A DNA stretch of 64,000 nucleotides from Pelomonas aquatica (GCF_026712205.1 NZ_JAPPUW010000002.1:124001-188000); one strand, 5' to 3'; numbered from the stretch's first letter, positions 1 through 13,372 are shown. The notes: generated from the letters alone by a model not told the origin. Numbers and translations are program-made.

Positions 1-80
1 AGCAGCTCGCGCGTCGTGCCGCCCTGGTTCTTCCAGGCCTGCGGCTGCACATCCGCCGCGCTGACCTTGCTCCAACTCAT
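1..80 (-). CDS. hutD: HutD family protein, N-terminus only
   Basis: The start codon is at 80-78 and the frame runs off the left edge, leaving 26 residues. They include WKNQGGTTREL, close to the W-x-N-G-G-G-x-T-R-E signature of HutD/Ves cupin proteins. A GAGG ribosome-binding site lies just upstream. HutD genes are usual members of histidine-utilisation clusters, and hutC follows on the same strand, so the context agrees. HutD is thought to limit or buffer histidine catabolism, but its biochemical role is unclear. Most of the gene is outside the window, so the call rests on a short motif plus context. Confidence 0.6.
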   Translation of the reverse strand, partial: MSWSKVSAADVQPQAWKNQGGTTREL

Positions 81-149
81 GCTCTCAACCTCGCACTTGG
101 CCCGGCTTGCGGTGACCCGGGCATTTTGCGCAGACCCATGCCGTCCGGA

Positions 150-890
150 TCATGCCGAGAAGCTCCCTTGCAATTGGTAACGCGCCCCGGGGTGGGTCAG
201 CTTCACGCTCGTGACCGCGACGCCGCGGCTGTAGGTGATGCGCTTGACGACCAGGCAGGGGGCGCGCCGGCTGATGCCCAGCAGCCTGGCCTCGACCTCG
301 CCGGGCAGGGCCGCCTCGATCATGTAGCGCGCCTCGGACAGCGGCGCCACGTCCAGCAGATAGTGGGTCGGCGTGAGCCGCGTGAAATCCTGGGCCAGGT
401 AGTCCGGCGCGCAGGCCGGGTTGACGACGCGCTCCTCGCACTGGATGGGATGGCCGTTCTCCAGATGCGTGATCAGGCTCAGGAAGACCGGCGCGCAGCG
501 CTTCATCCCCAGCTCGGCGGCCTGCTGCGGCGTGGCCTTGCCGCGCGTCAGCGCATGCACGCGCGACTCGTAGGCATGGCCGCGCTCGACGATCTCCTCG
601 TGCACGTCGCGCACGTTCAGCGTGGACGAGATGCGGTGCAGCTGGGCGACGAAGCTGCCCACGCCCTGCACGCGCTCGATCAGCCCCTCCTGCACCAGCT
701 CGCGCAGCGCCCGGTTCACCGTCATGCGGCTGACCTCGAACTGCGCCACCAGCGCGCCCTCGCTGGGCAGCAGATCGCCGGCCACCCAGTGGCCGCTCGC
801 GATGCCTTCGCGCAGATGGTTCTTGACCTTGAGGTATTGCGGCTCGGGGCCGGCGGCGTTGCTTCTGGCAGTTCTTGCAGCTCGGGACAT
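150..890 (-). CDS. hutC: Histidine utilisation repressor HutC (GntR family)
   Basis: A 246-residue transcription factor. Residues about 15-85 form a GntR winged helix-turn-helix (PSEGALVAQFEVSRMTVNRA is the recognition region). The rest is a UTRA effector domain, which in HutC binds urocanate and releases DNA. Length is normal for the family (about 240-250). The gene is divergent from hutU-hutH, and a near-canonical HutC-type palindrome lies between them, so it probably represses both itself and the catabolic operon. AGGATG lies just before the start as a plausible ribosome-binding site. Identification is firm from the domain pair and the neighbours. Confidence 0.92.
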   Translation of the reverse strand: MSRAARTARSNAAGPEPQYLKVKNHLREGIASGHWVAGDLLPSEGALVAQFEVSRMTVNRALRELVQEGLIERVQGVGSFVAQLHRISSTLNVRDVHEEIVERGHAYESRVHALTRGKATPQQAAELGMKRCAPVFLSLITHLENGHPIQCEERVVNPACAPDYLAQDFTRLTPTHYLLDVAPLSEARYMIEAALPGEVEARLLGISRRAPCLVVKRITYSRGVAVTSVKLTHPGARYQLQGSFSA

Positions 891-899
891 GGGGACATC

Positions 900-929
900 C
901 TAGTTGACTTGACTTGTATATACAACTAG
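900..929. promoter_or_regulatory. Nested HutC-type operator
   Basis: A perfect 12-bp palindrome TTGTATATACAA occupies 914-925. It matches the AT-rich TGTATATACA core known for HutC sites in pseudomonads. A second inverted repeat, CTAGTTG (900-906) with CAACTAG (923-929), has a different centre and overlaps it. The site sits midway between divergent hutC and hutU, where it can block both promoters. Confidence 0.75.
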
Positions 930-932
930 AGT
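904..932 (+). promoter_or_regulatory. Candidate sigma-70 promoter for hutU-hutH
   Basis: TTGACT (904-909) and TAGAGT (927-932) are separated by 17 bp, a reasonable -35/-10 pair. The HutC palindrome fills the spacer, so repressor binding would exclude RNA polymerase. The assignment is by pattern only; no start site is known. Confidence 0.45.
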
Positions 933-957
933 CCACCCCACTTTCAGGAGAACCTGC

Positions 958-2631
<1,674 letters not shown>

Positions 2632-2639
2632 AGCCCCCT

Positions 2640-4145
2640 ATGAAACTCATCCCCGGACAACTGACCCTCGCCCAGCTCGCCGACATCGCCACCGGCAGCG
2701 CCGCGCTGCAGCTCGACGACTGGAGCGCCGTCGACAAGAGCGCGGCCCTGGTGGCCGCCGCCGCCGCGGGCGACGCGCCGGTCTATGGCGTCAACACCGG
2801 CTTCGGCAAGCTGGCCAGCACCCGCATCGCCAAGGACCAGCTCGCGGCCCTGCAGCTCAACCTGATCCGCAGCCACGCGGTGGGCGTCGGCGCGCCGATG
2901 TCGCCCGAGGTCGTGCGCCTGATGCTGGCGACCAAGGCCGGCAGCCTGGCGCGCGGCTTCTCCGGCGTGCGCGACGAGGTCGTGCAGTCGCTGCTGGACG
3001 CGCTGAACGCCGGCTTTGTTCCCTATGTGCCCGCCCAGGGCTCGGTCGGCGCCAGCGGCGACCTGGCGCCGCTGGCCCACCTGACGCTCGCGCTGATGGG
3101 CGAAGGCGAGGCCCTGGTGGACGGCCGCCGCGTGCCGGCCCGCGACGAACTCGCGCGCCTGCAGCTCAAACCGCTGACGCTGGCCGCCAAGGAAGGCCTG
3201 GCCCTCATCAACGGCACCCAGGCCAGCACGGCCCTGGCCCTGCATGCGCTGCTGCGCTTCGAAGGCCTGTTCGCCACGGCGCTGGGCTCCGGCGCGATGA
3301 CGCTGGATGCCGCCCGAGGTTCCGACGGCCCCTTCGACGCCCGCATCCACGCGGTGCGCGGCCAGCCCGGCCAGATGGAGGTCGCCGCCGTCTACCGCGA
3401 GCTGCTCGCCGGCAGCGCCATCCGCGCCAGCCACCGCGAAGGCGACGAGCGCGTGCAGGACCCGTACTGCCTGCGCTGCCAGCCCCAGGTCATGGGCGCC
3501 TGCCTGGACCAGGCCCGCCACGCGGCCGAGGTGCTGGTGCGCGAGGCCAATGCCGTCACCGACAACCCGCTGGTGTTCGACGACGCGATGATCTCCGGCG
3601 GCAACTTCCACGCCGAGCCGGTGGCCTTCGCGGCCGACAACCTGGCCCTGGCCATCGCCGAGGTGGGCGCCATCGCCGAGCGCCGCATCGCGATGCTGAT
3701 CGACCCGGGCATCTCGCGCCTGCCGCCCTTCCTGACGGCCGATGCCGGCCTGCACAGCGGCTTCATGATCGCCCACGTCACGGCCGCGGCCCTGGCCAGC
3801 GAGAACAAGAGCCTGGCCCACCCGGCCAGCGTCGACAGCCTGCCGACCAGCGCCAACCAGGAGGACCATGTCTCCATGGCCACCTTCGCCGCGCGCCGCC
3901 TGCACGCGATGCTCGACAACACGGCCCACATCGTCGCCATCGAGCTGCTGGCCGCCGCCCAGGGCATCGACTTCCTGCGCCCGCTGAAGAGCTCGGCGCC
4001 CGTCGAGGCCCTGCATGCACGGCTGCGCCAGGACTGCGAGAGCATGCCGGCCGACCACTACCTCGCGCCGGACATCGAGCGGGCGGCGGCGCTGGTGCAG
4101 GGTGGCCAGCTGAAGGCGGCGCAGGCCCCCGGCTTCGGTCAATAA
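2640..4145 (+). CDS. hutH: Histidine ammonia-lyase
   Basis: 501 residues. It deaminates L-histidine to urocanate. The MIO cofactor tripeptide Ala-Ser-Gly is at 138-140 in [15 protein letters not shown], with the active-site region YGVNTGFG near residue 49. The ATG at 2640 gives the canonical N-terminus [13 protein letters not shown]; the frame is open further upstream, inside hutU, but that extension has no homology to the family. It lies 8 bp after hutU. Its 3' end overlaps the convergent cardiolipin synthase-like gene by 7 bp. hutI and hutG/hutF are not in the window. Confidence 0.97.
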   Translation: MKLIPGQLTLAQLADIATGSAALQLDDWSAVDKSAALVAAAAAGDAPVYGVNTGFGKLASTRIAKDQLAALQLNLIRSHAVGVGAPMSPEVVRLMLATKAGSLARGFSGVRDEVVQSLLDALNAGFVPYVPAQGSVGASGDLAPLAHLTLALMGEGEALVDGRRVPARDELARLQLKPLTLAAKEGLALINGTQASTALALHALLRFEGLFATALGSGAMTLDAARGSDGPFDARIHAVRGQPGQMEVAAVYRELLAGSAIRASHREGDERVQDPYCLRCQPQVMGACLDQARHAAEVLVREANAVTDNPLVFDDAMISGGNFHAEPVAFAADNLALAIAEVGAIAERRIAMLIDPGISRLPPFLTADAGLHSGFMIAHVTAAALASENKSLAHPASVDSLPTSANQEDHVSMATFAARRLHAMLDNTAHIVAIELLAAAQGIDFLRPLKSSAPVEALHARLRQDCESMPADHYLAPDIERAAALVQGGQLKAAQAPGFGQ

Positions 4146-5395
4146 CGGCCTGCCGCTCCCGCGACGCGCAGGAAGACATAGGCGAACCAGGCCACGACGG
4201 CCCGGTGCAGCATGGCGCGCAGGCCGGTGCCGCCGGCCTGGCCGACGCGGCTGGACACGGCGAGGGCCGCCTCGATCTCGCCGGCCAGCCGCGCCGCGAA
4301 GCCGGCGTCGCGCAGCACGACATTGGCCTCCAGGTTGAGCAGCAGGGACAGCGGGTCGATGTTGGAGCTGCCGACCGTCGCCCAGGCGCCGTCGACGACG
4401 GCGACCTTGGCGTGCAGGAAGGCCGGCGTGTACTCGTAGATCTCGACGCCGTGGCCGATGAGCTCGGCATACAGCGCCTCGGCGGCCCAGCCGGCCAGGC
4501 GGTAGTCCAGCTTGCCCTGCAGCAGCAGGCGCACGCGCACACCGCGGTCGGCGGCCTGGCGCAGCGCGAGGCGGATGCGCTGGCCGGGGTAGAAGTAGGG
4601 GCAGATCAGGTCGACGCGCTCGCGCGCGCCGCGGATCGCGTCGACATAGGCATGCTCGATGGTGCGGCGGCGGCGCAGGTTGTCGCGCATGACGAAGGCC
4701 GCGCAGACCGGCGCCATCCGCGGCACGGCCTGGGGCAGGCGCTGCGGGCCGCGCCAGAGCTGGGCCAGCCAGCGGCGCAGGCGGCGGCGCAGCGGGATGT
4801 AGTCGAGCAGCGCGTCGTCGAAGTCGCGGCCCAGCCAGGCACGCGACCAGATCGAGCGCAGGCCATGGCCCACCGGCTCGACCAGCGGCCCGTGCAGCTG
4901 CACGGAGAAGTCCAGCCGCGGCAGCTCGCTGAGGCCGTGGTGGATGTCGAGCCGGTCGTCGATGATGTTGACGCCGCCGACGAAGGCGGTCTCGCCGTCG
5001 ACGACGCAGAGCTTCTGGTGCAGGCGGCGCAGCTGGCCGGGCTGCAGCCAGTGCCACCAGCGGTCCATCGGCCGGAACACGGCCAGCGCGACGCCGCTGC
5101 CGGCCAGGCGCTGGCGCAGCAGCGGCAGGCTGGCCTTGCTGCCGAAGCCGTCGACGACGACACGCACGCGCACGCCGCGGCGGTCGGCCGCGGCGAGGGC
5201 GTCCGCCAGCGCCAGCGCGGCGGTGTCGTCGTGGAAGATGTAGGTGGCCAGCCAGACCTCGGCATGGGCCTGCCGGATGGCGGCGAGCATGCGCGGGAAG
5301 AGTTCATCACCGCCGCGCAGCAGCTCCGCCACGTTGCCGCCGACGAAGCCGGGGTCGGTGCGGACATGGCGCCGCCGCGCGCCCTGTCGCCTCAT
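4139..5395 (-). CDS. clsB: Cardiolipin synthase B-like phospholipase D protein
   Basis: 418 residues with two phospholipase D HKD motifs, [16 protein letters not shown] and [18 protein letters not shown], as in ClsB-type cardiolipin synthases (about 410 residues). The family transfers phosphatidyl groups between phospholipids at the inner membrane; ClsB-type enzymes have no large N-terminal membrane domain, and here only a short hydrophobic C-terminal stretch is seen. The start was chosen where the upstream gene stops: ATG overlaps its TGA by 4 bp. The pairing with a YbhP-like gene mirrors ybhP-clsB of Escherichia coli. Specificity among phospholipid synthases is inferred. Confidence 0.85.
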   Translation of the reverse strand: MRRQGARRRHVRTDPGFVGGNVAELLRGGDELFPRMLAAIRQAHAEVWLATYIFHDDTAALALADALAAADRRGVRVRVVVDGFGSKASLPLLRQRLAGSGVALAVFRPMDRWWHWLQPGQLRRLHQKLCVVDGETAFVGGVNIIDDRLDIHHGLSELPRLDFSVQLHGPLVEPVGHGLRSIWSRAWLGRDFDDALLDYIPLRRRLRRWLAQLWRGPQRLPQAVPRMAPVCAAFVMRDNLRRRRTIEHAYVDAIRGARERVDLICPYFYPGQRIRLALRQAADRGVRVRLLLQGKLDYRLAGWAAEALYAELIGHGVEIYEYTPAFLHAKVAVVDGAWATVGSSNIDPLSLLLNLEANVVLRDAGFAARLAGEIEAALAVSSRVGQAGGTGLRAMLHRAVVAWFAYVFLRVAGAAGRY

Positions 5396-6183
5396 TCGAG
5401 CACCAGCTCCACGAGCAGCGGCAGATGGTCGGACATGCGCGCCCAGGCCGCGCCGCGCGGCACCTGCACGCCGGTGCAGCGCAGGCCGCGCATGTAGACG
5501 CGATCCAGCGCGAACACCGGCAACCGCGACGGGAAGGTGGCCGAGCGTCCGCGGCCGTGCGGCAGCGCGGCGCGGCGCAGGCCGTGGCCGCGCATCGGCG
5601 CGTCCAGGCGCTCGCCCCAGTCGTTGAAGTCGCCCGCCACCAGCACCGGCGCACCGGCCGGCACATGCTCGCGCACGAAGGCCGCGAGGCGATCGACCTG
5701 GCGCACGCGGCTGGCATGGATCAGCCCGAAATGGGCGACGACGACATGCAGCTCGGCGCCCTGCCAGCGCACCGGCACATGCAGCAGGCCGCGCTGCTCG
5801 AACTGGTGGTCGGACACGTCGTGGTGGCCGATGTCGCCGATCGGCCAGCGCGACAGCAGCGCATTGCCGTGCTCGCCGTACTTCGTCGTCGCATTGGTGC
5901 GGTAGGCCACCTCGTAGCCGTCGGGCGCGAGGAACTCGGCCTGGCCCTGGTCGGGCCAGCCGAACCAGGTGCGGTCGAACTGGGCCGCCTCGCGGTGATG
6001 GAAGTGGCGCACCTCCTGCAGGCAGACGAGGTCGGCGTCCAGCGCCTCGACGCCCATCTGCAGGTTGTGGATCTCCAGCCGCTTGGCCGGCCCCATGCCG
6101 CGCACGCCCTTGTGGATGTTGTAGGTGGCCACGCGCAGCACGGCGCCGGGCGCATGCGGCGCGGGGCGCGCCACCGACCTCAT
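5392..6183 (-). CDS. Endonuclease/exonuclease/phosphatase family protein, YbhP-like
   Basis: 263 residues of the EEP fold shared by exonuclease III and sphingomyelinase-type phosphatases. Visible elements are the start of the fold LRVATYNIHKG, the metal-binding Glu in CLQEVRHF, GDFNDWGERLDAP, and the terminal SDHLPL with the catalytic Asp-His. Its start overlaps the nudB stop by 4 bp and its stop overlaps the cls start by 4 bp, so the three are translationally coupled. E. coli YbhP sits beside clsB in the same way. The substrate is unknown: nucleic acid or a phospho-lipid headgroup are both possible. Confidence 0.8.
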   Translation of the reverse strand: MRSVARPAPHAPGAVLRVATYNIHKGVRGMGPAKRLEIHNLQMGVEALDADLVCLQEVRHFHHREAAQFDRTWFGWPDQGQAEFLAPDGYEVAYRTNATTKYGEHGNALLSRWPIGDIGHHDVSDHQFEQRGLLHVPVRWQGAELHVVVAHFGLIHASRVRQVDRLAAFVREHVPAGAPVLVAGDFNDWGERLDAPMRGHGLRRAALPHGRGRSATFPSRLPVFALDRVYMRGLRCTGVQVPRGAAWARMSDHLPLLVELVLE

Positions 6184-6644
6184 GGCGCGACCTCGGCCGC
6201 GGCGAAGCGCGGCAGCTGCAGCACGGCCTCGGCGTTGGACGGCGAGAAGCAGCGGTCGGCGGCCTGCGCCCAGGGCAGCCACTGCCAGGCCAGGTGCTCG
6301 CGCGGCGACAGCCGCGGCACGACCGCCTCGGGCAGCAGCAGGCCGAAGACATGCTCGGTATTGCGCGTCACGCCGGGCGCATAGCGGTGCCGCCACTGCG
6401 GGTAGATGTCGTAGACGTTGGCGAGCTTCCAGTCGGTCAGCGTGCCGGCCGTGATGCCGGTCTCCTCCTCGACCTCGCGCCGCGCCGTGACGACCAGCGG
6501 CTCGTCGGCGCCGTCCCTGGAGCCGGTCACGCTCTGCCAGTAGCCGGGGTGGTCGGCGCGCTCGATCAGCAGCACCTGCAGTTCGGGCGTGTGGATGACG
6601 ACGAGGACCGACTCGGGGATCTTGAAGGGCTTGGCCGACTGCAT
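6180..6644 (-). CDS. nudB: Dihydroneopterin triphosphate diphosphatase (Nudix)
   Basis: 154 residues. The Nudix box is visible around residues 40-65 (GSRDGADEPLVVTARREVEEET) and matches NudB closely, as do ADHPGYWQSVTGS and the C-terminal EHLAWQWLPW. NudB removes pyrophosphate from 7,8-dihydroneopterin triphosphate in folate synthesis. The start at 6644 gives MQSAKPFKIPESVLVVI; upstream codons in the same frame are unrelated to the family. No good ribosome-binding site is seen. It lies downstream of aspS but beyond a terminator, so read-through or a separate promoter is needed. Confidence 0.85.
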   Translation of the reverse strand: MQSAKPFKIPESVLVVIHTPELQVLLIERADHPGYWQSVTGSRDGADEPLVVTARREVEEETGITAGTLTDWKLANVYDIYPQWRHRYAPGVTRNTEHVFGLLLPEAVVPRLSPREHLAWQWLPWAQAADRCFSPSNAEAVLQLPRFAAAEVAP

Positions 6645-6685
6645 GCGGGAAGCATAGCGGCGCGGGAGGCCCTGCGCAGAAGTGG

Positions 6686-6708
6686 AAAAGCCCCGCCAGG
6701 GCGGGGCT
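6686..6708 (-). terminator. Rho-independent terminator after aspS
   Basis: AGCCCCGCC (6689-6697) pairs with GGCGGGGCT (6700-6708). Read on the minus strand the stem is followed by TTTTCC. It lies 26-48 bases downstream of the aspS stop codon, in the right orientation. Confidence 0.7.
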
Positions 6709-6733
6709 CCGAAGCGCCGAAGCGAGGCCGGGC

Positions 6734-8527
<1,794 letters not shown>

Positions 8528-8616
8528 GGTGTTCTTCTCCGAATTCTTTGCAGGGGGTGTCTGGTGGGCGCTGGCGGGCACTGTCGGCCCTCAGGATTGA
8601 ACGCCTGCCGGGGCGC

Positions 8617-9345
8617 TCAACCCGGCTGATTTGACCGCCCCTGCGGGTCGGCCGAACCCTGCGGGTTTCGCGCGGGATCGAGTGGCGCACAGGGGCTGTC
8701 GGGCTGCACCTGCGGTGCCACCGTGCCCATCGAGATGATGTATTTCAGCGCCTCGTCCACCGTCATCTGCAGCGGCCGGATGTCGGCCGTCGGCACGATG
8801 AGGAAGAAGCCCGAGGTCGGGTTGGGCGTCGTCGGCACGTAGACGCTGGTGTGCTCGCCGTCCAGGTGGCAGGCCACCTCGCCGCTGGGCGTGCCGGTGA
8901 CGAAGGCGATGGTCCAGCTGCCGGCACGCGGGTACTGCACCAGCACGGCCTCGCGGAAGGCGTTGCCGCTGCTGGAGAACAGCGTGTCCGACACCTGCTT
9001 GACCGAGCTGTAGATGCTCTTGACGATGGGGATGTGGGACATCAGCCGGTCCCACTGCGTCAGCAGCCACTGGCCGAAGATGTTGGCGACCAAGACGCCC
9101 GTGGCCAGCAGGCCGCCGGCCAGGATGAGCAGCCCCAGGCCCGGCACATGGCCCAGCTCCAGCAGGCCGTCGCGCAGCGAGGCCGGCACGACCAGGGCCA
9201 GCGCCGACAGCAGCGAGCCGAACACGCCGTTGACGACGCCCAGCGCCTGGGTCAGCACCCAGAGGGTGATGGCCAGCGGCAGCCAGACCAGCAAGCCGGC
9301 GACGAGGTATTTGCGAAGCGAGGCGCCCACGTCGAGCCCGTTCAA
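8617..9345 (-). CDS. DUF502 inner-membrane protein
   Basis: 242 residues. There are two N-terminal transmembrane helices (about residues 14-45 and 68-95), then the DUF502 signature WDRLMSHIPIVKSIYSSVKQ and VTGTPSGEVACH / VPTTPNPTSGFF. A polar proline-rich tail follows from about 215. Function is not established for the family. Its ATG overlaps the stop of the FmdB-type gene by 4 bp, and aspS follows 89 bp downstream. The order fmdB-DUF502-aspS is common in betaproteobacteria. Confidence 0.88.
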   Translation of the reverse strand: MNGLDVGASLRKYLVAGLLVWLPLAITLWVLTQALGVVNGVFGSLLSALALVVPASLRDGLLELGHVPGLGLLILAGGLLATGVLVANIFGQWLLTQWDRLMSHIPIVKSIYSSVKQVSDTLFSSSGNAFREAVLVQYPRAGSWTIAFVTGTPSGEVACHLDGEHTSVYVPTTPNPTSGFFLIVPTADIRPLQMTVDEALKYIISMGTVAPQVQPDSPCAPLDPARNPQGSADPQGRSNQPG

Positions 9346-9629
9346 TGGCAGGCGCAGGAGCCGCCGCAGGGGGTGGAGGGCGTGGGCGAGCTGGCCTCGG
9401 CCTTGGGCGCATCGGTGGCGGCAACCGCAGGGGCGGCCGCCGCGGCACCGCCCTTGAAGTCGGTCGCGTACCAGCCCGAGCCCTTCAGCTGGAAGCCGGC
9501 CGCCGTGATCTGCTTGGAAAAGCTCTCGGCCGCGCAGGCCGGGCAGGTGGTCAGCGGCGCATCGGACAGCTTCTGCAGCACGTCCTTGGCGTGGCCGCAG
9601 GCGCTGCAGCGGTAGGCGTAGATAGGCAT
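9342..9629 (-). CDS. FmdB-type zinc ribbon protein
   Basis: 95 residues. The N-terminal zinc ribbon has paired cysteines YRCSACGHAKD and CPACAAESF, as in FmdB/CxxC_CXXC_SSSS regulatory proteins. GWYATDFKGG follows, then an Ala/Pro-rich stretch and a Cys/His-rich tail PCGGSCACH that could bind a second metal. Upstream there is TAAAAT (9665-9660 on the minus strand), a possible -10 box for this gene and the DUF502-aspS genes. Function is unknown beyond likely metal binding. Confidence 0.85.
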   Translation of the reverse strand: MPIYAYRCSACGHAKDVLQKLSDAPLTTCPACAAESFSKQITAAGFQLKGSGWYATDFKGGAAAAAPAVAATDAPKAEASSPTPSTPCGGSCACH

Positions 9630-9682
9630 GGCAAGCGGATGAGGGGCGAAAAGCCCGACATTTTAGCCGCTGCCTCCCAGCC

Positions 9683-11146
9683 TCAGCCGTGGGGCTGCAG
9701 ATGGTGGCTGACGTGCTCGTGGCGGTTGGCCAGCAGCTGCGGCATCAGCGAGCCGACGACCATGCCGACGAGGGCCGCCAGCAGGCCGGCGAGCTGGCCC
9801 GGGAAAAGCTCGCCCCAGGTCGTCACCTGCGGGAAGTAGGCCACCCAGACGGCGATGCCGGCAAAGATCGAGAAGATGGCGCCCTGGGTCGTCGCGCGCG
9901 GCCAGTACAGGCCGAAGACCAGCGGCACGAAGGCGGCGACCAGCGTGACCTGGTAGGCCGCGCTGACGAGGTCGTAGATGGACGTGCCCTGCAGCGCGAT
10001 CGCATAGGCCAGCACGGCGAAGGCGAAGACGACCAGCGTCACGCGCATCGCGACGAGCTGCTGCCGGTCGCTCATGCCGGGGCGGATCTGCTTCAGGATG
10101 TTCTCGACGAAGCTGGTCGTCGGCGCCAGCAGCGTGGCCGAGGACGTGCTCTTGATGGCCGACAGCAGCGCGCCGAAGAACAGGATCTGCATGAACAGCG
10201 GCATATGGCCCATGACGAAGCTGGGCAGCACGCGCTGGTAGTCGTTCTGGGCCAGCGCCAGCGCCTTGTCGCCCATGACGGCCACGGCCGCCAGCACGAT
10301 GAACATGGGCACGAAGGCAAAGGCGATGTAGCTGAAGCCGCCGATCATCGCGCCGCGCTGGGCGGTCTTGGAGTCCTTGGCGGACATGACGCGCTGGAAG
10401 ACGTCCTGCTGCGGAATCGAACCCAGCATCATCGTCAGGCCCGAGCCGATGAACATGGCCAGCTGCGTGAAGCCGGGCTCGGGCAGGAAGCGGCCCAGGT
10501 CGCGGCTTTTGGCCAGGTCCAGCACCTTGCCCGCGCCGCCGGCCAGGTCGGCCGCGAACACCGCGATGACGCCCAGGCCGATGACCAGCACGATCATCTG
10601 GATGAAGTCCGTCCAGGCCACGGCCAGGAAGCCGCCGATGACGACGTAGACCAGCACCGCAGCCAAGCCGACGATCATGCCGGTCTGCGGGCTCATCGCG
10701 CCGTCGGTCAGGATGTTGAAGACCAGGCCCAGCGCCGTGACCTGGGCCGCGACCCAGCCGAGGTAGCTCAGGATGATGGCCAGCGAGCAGAAGATCTCGA
10801 CGCCCTTGCCGAAGCGCTGGCGGTAGAAGTCGCCGATGGTCAGCAGGTTCTTCTGGTAGAGCCGGGCGGCGAAGAAGGCACCCACCAGCACCAGGCACAG
10901 GCCGGCGCCGAAGGGGTCTTCGATGACGGCGTTCAGGCCGCCCTGCACGAACTTGGCCGGCAGGCCCATGACGGTCTCGGCGCCGAACCAGGTCGCGAAG
11001 GTGGTCGTGACAACCATGACGAGCGGCAGGCTGCGGCCGGCGACGGCGAAGTCGGACGTGTTCTTGACCCGCGTGCCGGCCCAGACGCCGATGCCCAGCG
11101 TGCCGAGCAGGTAGAGCACGACGAAAACGATCAGCGTGGTGTTCAT
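9683..11146 (-). CDS. Sodium:solute symporter (SSS family)
   Basis: 487 residues with about 12-13 hydrophobic helices and SSS family features: the N-terminal VAGRSLPLVMVVTTTFATWFG, GGFLAVAWTDFIQM (typical of SLC5-type helix 5) and the core LLSAIKSTSSATLLAPTTSF that lines the sodium site. It would import a solute with Na+. The substrate cannot be read from sequence; proline/pantothenate-like carriers are the nearest shapes. It stands alone between fmdB and ubiB, all on the minus strand, with gaps of 53 and 68 bp. Confidence 0.88.
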   Translation of the reverse strand: MNTTLIVFVVLYLLGTLGIGVWAGTRVKNTSDFAVAGRSLPLVMVVTTTFATWFGAETVMGLPAKFVQGGLNAVIEDPFGAGLCLVLVGAFFAARLYQKNLLTIGDFYRQRFGKGVEIFCSLAIILSYLGWVAAQVTALGLVFNILTDGAMSPQTGMIVGLAAVLVYVVIGGFLAVAWTDFIQMIVLVIGLGVIAVFAADLAGGAGKVLDLAKSRDLGRFLPEPGFTQLAMFIGSGLTMMLGSIPQQDVFQRVMSAKDSKTAQRGAMIGGFSYIAFAFVPMFIVLAAVAVMGDKALALAQNDYQRVLPSFVMGHMPLFMQILFFGALLSAIKSTSSATLLAPTTSFVENILKQIRPGMSDRQQLVAMRVTLVVFAFAVLAYAIALQGTSIYDLVSAAYQVTLVAAFVPLVFGLYWPRATTQGAIFSIFAGIAVWVAYFPQVTTWGELFPGQLAGLLAALVGMVVGSLMPQLLANRHEHVSHHLQPHG

Positions 11147-11214
11147 GGGCAGAGCGCGACGGAAGGGCCGAAAAAATTGGCGCGGATTATGAAGGCGCCG
11201 TCAAGGACAGCGGC

Positions 11215-12777
11215 TCAGAGGCCAATGCCCAGAAAGCGCGCGGTCAGCCAGGCCAGCAGCACGCCCAGCACGAAGCCGATGACGGCCCAGAACAGGCCGG
11301 ACAGCAGGCGGTTGGTGCTGCGCAGCTCCTGCACGAGTGCGCGCAGCTGCGCATCGCCGCCGCGAGCCGCCTGGGCCTTGAGCGCGTCGTGCAGCAGGCG
11401 CGGCAGCTCGGGGATGAGCTGGGCGAAGCGCGGTGCCTCCTTCATCAGCTGCTTGTTCAGCGCCGGCCAGCCGACCTGCTCGTTCATCCAGCGCTCCAGG
11501 AAGGGCTTGGCCGTGGCCCAGAGGTCGAGCTCGGGGTCGAGCTGGCGGCCCAGGCCCTCGACGTTGAGCAGGGTCTTCTGCAGCAACACGAGCTGGGGCT
11601 GGATCTCGACGTTGAAGCGGCGCGAGGTCTGGAACAGGCGCATCAGCACCTGGCCGAGCGAGATGTCCTTCAGCGGCCGGTCGAAATGCGGCTCGCAGAC
11701 CGCGCGCACGGCGCTCTCCAGCGCATCGACGCGGGTCTCGGGCGGCACCCAGCCGGAGGCGATGTGCAGCTCGGCCACGCGCTTGTAGTCGCGCTGGAAG
11801 AAGGCGATGAAGTTCTGCGCCAGGTAGTCCTTGTCCACCTCGGTCAGCGTGCCGATGATGCCGAAGTCCAGCGCGACATAACGCCCGAAGGTGGCGGTCT
11901 CGACGCTGACCTGGATGTTGCCCGGGTGCATGTCGGCGTGGAAGAAGCCGTCGCGGAAGACCTGGGTGAAGAAGATGGTCACGCCGTCGCGGGCCAGCTT
12001 CTTGATGTCGATGCCGGCGGCCTCCAGCGTGGCGCGCTGCGAGATCGGCACGCCCTTCATGCGCTCCATGACGATGACCTCGGAGCTGCACAGCTCCCAG
12101 TGCATCTCCGGCACGAGCACGAGGTCCAGGCCGTCCATGTTGCGGCGCAGCTGGGCCGCATTGGCCGCCTCGCGCACCAGGTCCAGTTCGTCGTGCAGAT
12201 AGGTGTCGAACTCGGCGACGACCTCGCGCGGCTTCAGGCGCCGGCCGTCGGCCGAGAAGCGCTCGATCCAGGCGGCCAGCCGGCGCATCAGCGCGAGGTC
12301 GTCGTCGATGACGTCCAGCATGCCGGGCCGCAGCACCTTGACGGCGACCTCGCGGCCGTCCGGCAGCGTCGCGAAGTGGACCTGGGCGATGCTGGCGCTG
12401 GCGACCGGTTCGGCATCGAAGCTGGCAAAGAGTTCCTCCAGCTTGCGACCGAAGGCGCGCTCGATCATCTCGCGCGACTGCGCGGCCGGGAACGGCGGCA
12501 CGCGGTCCTGCAGCTTGGCCAGCTCCAGCGCGACATCGTTGGGCAACAGGTCGCGCCGCGTCGACAGCACCTGGCCGAACTTGACGAAGATGGGGCCCAG
12601 GCGCTCCAGCGCCAGGCGCAGGCGCACGCCGCGCGGCTCCCGCCAGCTGCGGCCCAGGCGCGTGAAGCGCCTCAGCAGCCGGAAACGGCGCCGGCGCAGG
12701 CCGGACAGCGCCAGGTCATCGAGGCCGAAGCGCCAGACCGTCCACAGGATGACGAGCAGCCGCGAGACAAACCTCAT
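11215..12777 (-). CDS. ubiB: Ubiquinone biosynthesis kinase-like protein UbiB
   Basis: 520 residues of the ABC1/ADCK/UbiB family. The KxGQ motif is present ([20 protein letters not shown]), as are the Ala-rich nucleotide loop [13 protein letters not shown], the catalytic [13 protein letters not shown] and metal-binding ALDFGIIG, and two C-terminal transmembrane helices ending [18 protein letters not shown]. UbiB is an ATPase that supports membrane access of ubiquinone precursors. The start at 12777 overlaps the ubiJ stop by 4 bp (ATGA), which decides it; an open frame continues upstream without homology. Confidence 0.96.
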   Translation of the reverse strand: MRFVSRLLVILWTVWRFGLDDLALSGLRRRRFRLLRRFTRLGRSWREPRGVRLRLALERLGPIFVKFGQVLSTRRDLLPNDVALELAKLQDRVPPFPAAQSREMIERAFGRKLEELFASFDAEPVASASIAQVHFATLPDGREVAVKVLRPGMLDVIDDDLALMRRLAAWIERFSADGRRLKPREVVAEFDTYLHDELDLVREAANAAQLRRNMDGLDLVLVPEMHWELCSSEVIVMERMKGVPISQRATLEAAGIDIKKLARDGVTIFFTQVFRDGFFHADMHPGNIQVSVETATFGRYVALDFGIIGTLTEVDKDYLAQNFIAFFQRDYKRVAELHIASGWVPPETRVDALESAVRAVCEPHFDRPLKDISLGQVLMRLFQTSRRFNVEIQPQLVLLQKTLLNVEGLGRQLDPELDLWATAKPFLERWMNEQVGWPALNKQLMKEAPRFAQLIPELPRLLHDALKAQAARGGDAQLRALVQELRSTNRLLSGLFWAVIGFVLGVLLAWLTARFLGIGL

Positions 12778-13319
12778 GCGGCGCTGCCGGCCGCGGTGGG
12801 CGCCATGCGCTGCGCCAGGCCGGACAGCGTGCGCCGCAGCGCGCGCCCGAACTGCGCCAGCTGGCGCGCCGGCAGCGGACCGACGATGCCGGCCAGGTCG
12901 TCCTCGATGTCCCAGCGCAGGTTGTCCATCAGCCAGTGCATCTCGCCGGCGAAGGCGGCATCGCCCTGCACGGTGACACCGGGGAGCTCGCCGCCGAGCG
13001 CGCCCAGGGCCAGCCTGGCGGGGTTGGACGCGTCGACCTCGATGCGCAGGCCGCCCGCACCGGCCGGCGCGGCCTCCGGGCGCTCGAACAGGCCGGCCGG
13101 CGTGACGCCCAGCACCAGGTCGGGCACGGCGGGCAGCAGCGCCGGCCAGCCGGCCAGGTGGACGACCAGGCCCCGACCCGCCAGCGGCTGCAGGCGCCGC
13201 GCCGCGATCGGCTCGCGCGACAGAACATGGTTGATCAACAGCACGAGGCGGTCTTGCAGGGCCGGCATCAGCAGCGGCGTGAGGGCGGGCAGGGGCGGCA
13301 TGGGCCAGGGGGCAGGCAT
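12774..13319 (-). CDS. ubiJ: Ubiquinone biosynthesis accessory factor UbiJ (SCP2-like)
   Basis: 181 residues from the ATG at 13319 ([15 protein letters not shown]). The N-terminal helix [17 protein letters not shown] and the C-terminal region [21 protein letters not shown] are typical of UbiJ, whose SCP2 domain scaffolds the Ubi complex and binds lipid. Its stop overlaps the ubiB start. In many relatives ubiE lies next upstream; here ubiE is about 33 kb away, beyond the EPS locus. A longer in-frame start exists at 13451 but overlaps the EPS promoter region and has no family support. Confidence 0.85.
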   Translation of the reverse strand: MPAPWPMPPLPALTPLLMPALQDRLVLLINHVLSREPIAARRLQPLAGRGLVVHLAGWPALLPAVPDLVLGVTPAGLFERPEAAPAGAGGLRIEVDASNPARLALGALGGELPGVTVQGDAAFAGEMHWLMDNLRWDIEDDLAGIVGPLPARQLAQFGRALRRTLSGLAQRMAPTAAGSAA

Positions 13320-13372
13320 GCGCGGGATTGTAGGCAGCGGACCATGAACAGGGTGCCCGCGCGATGGGACTG

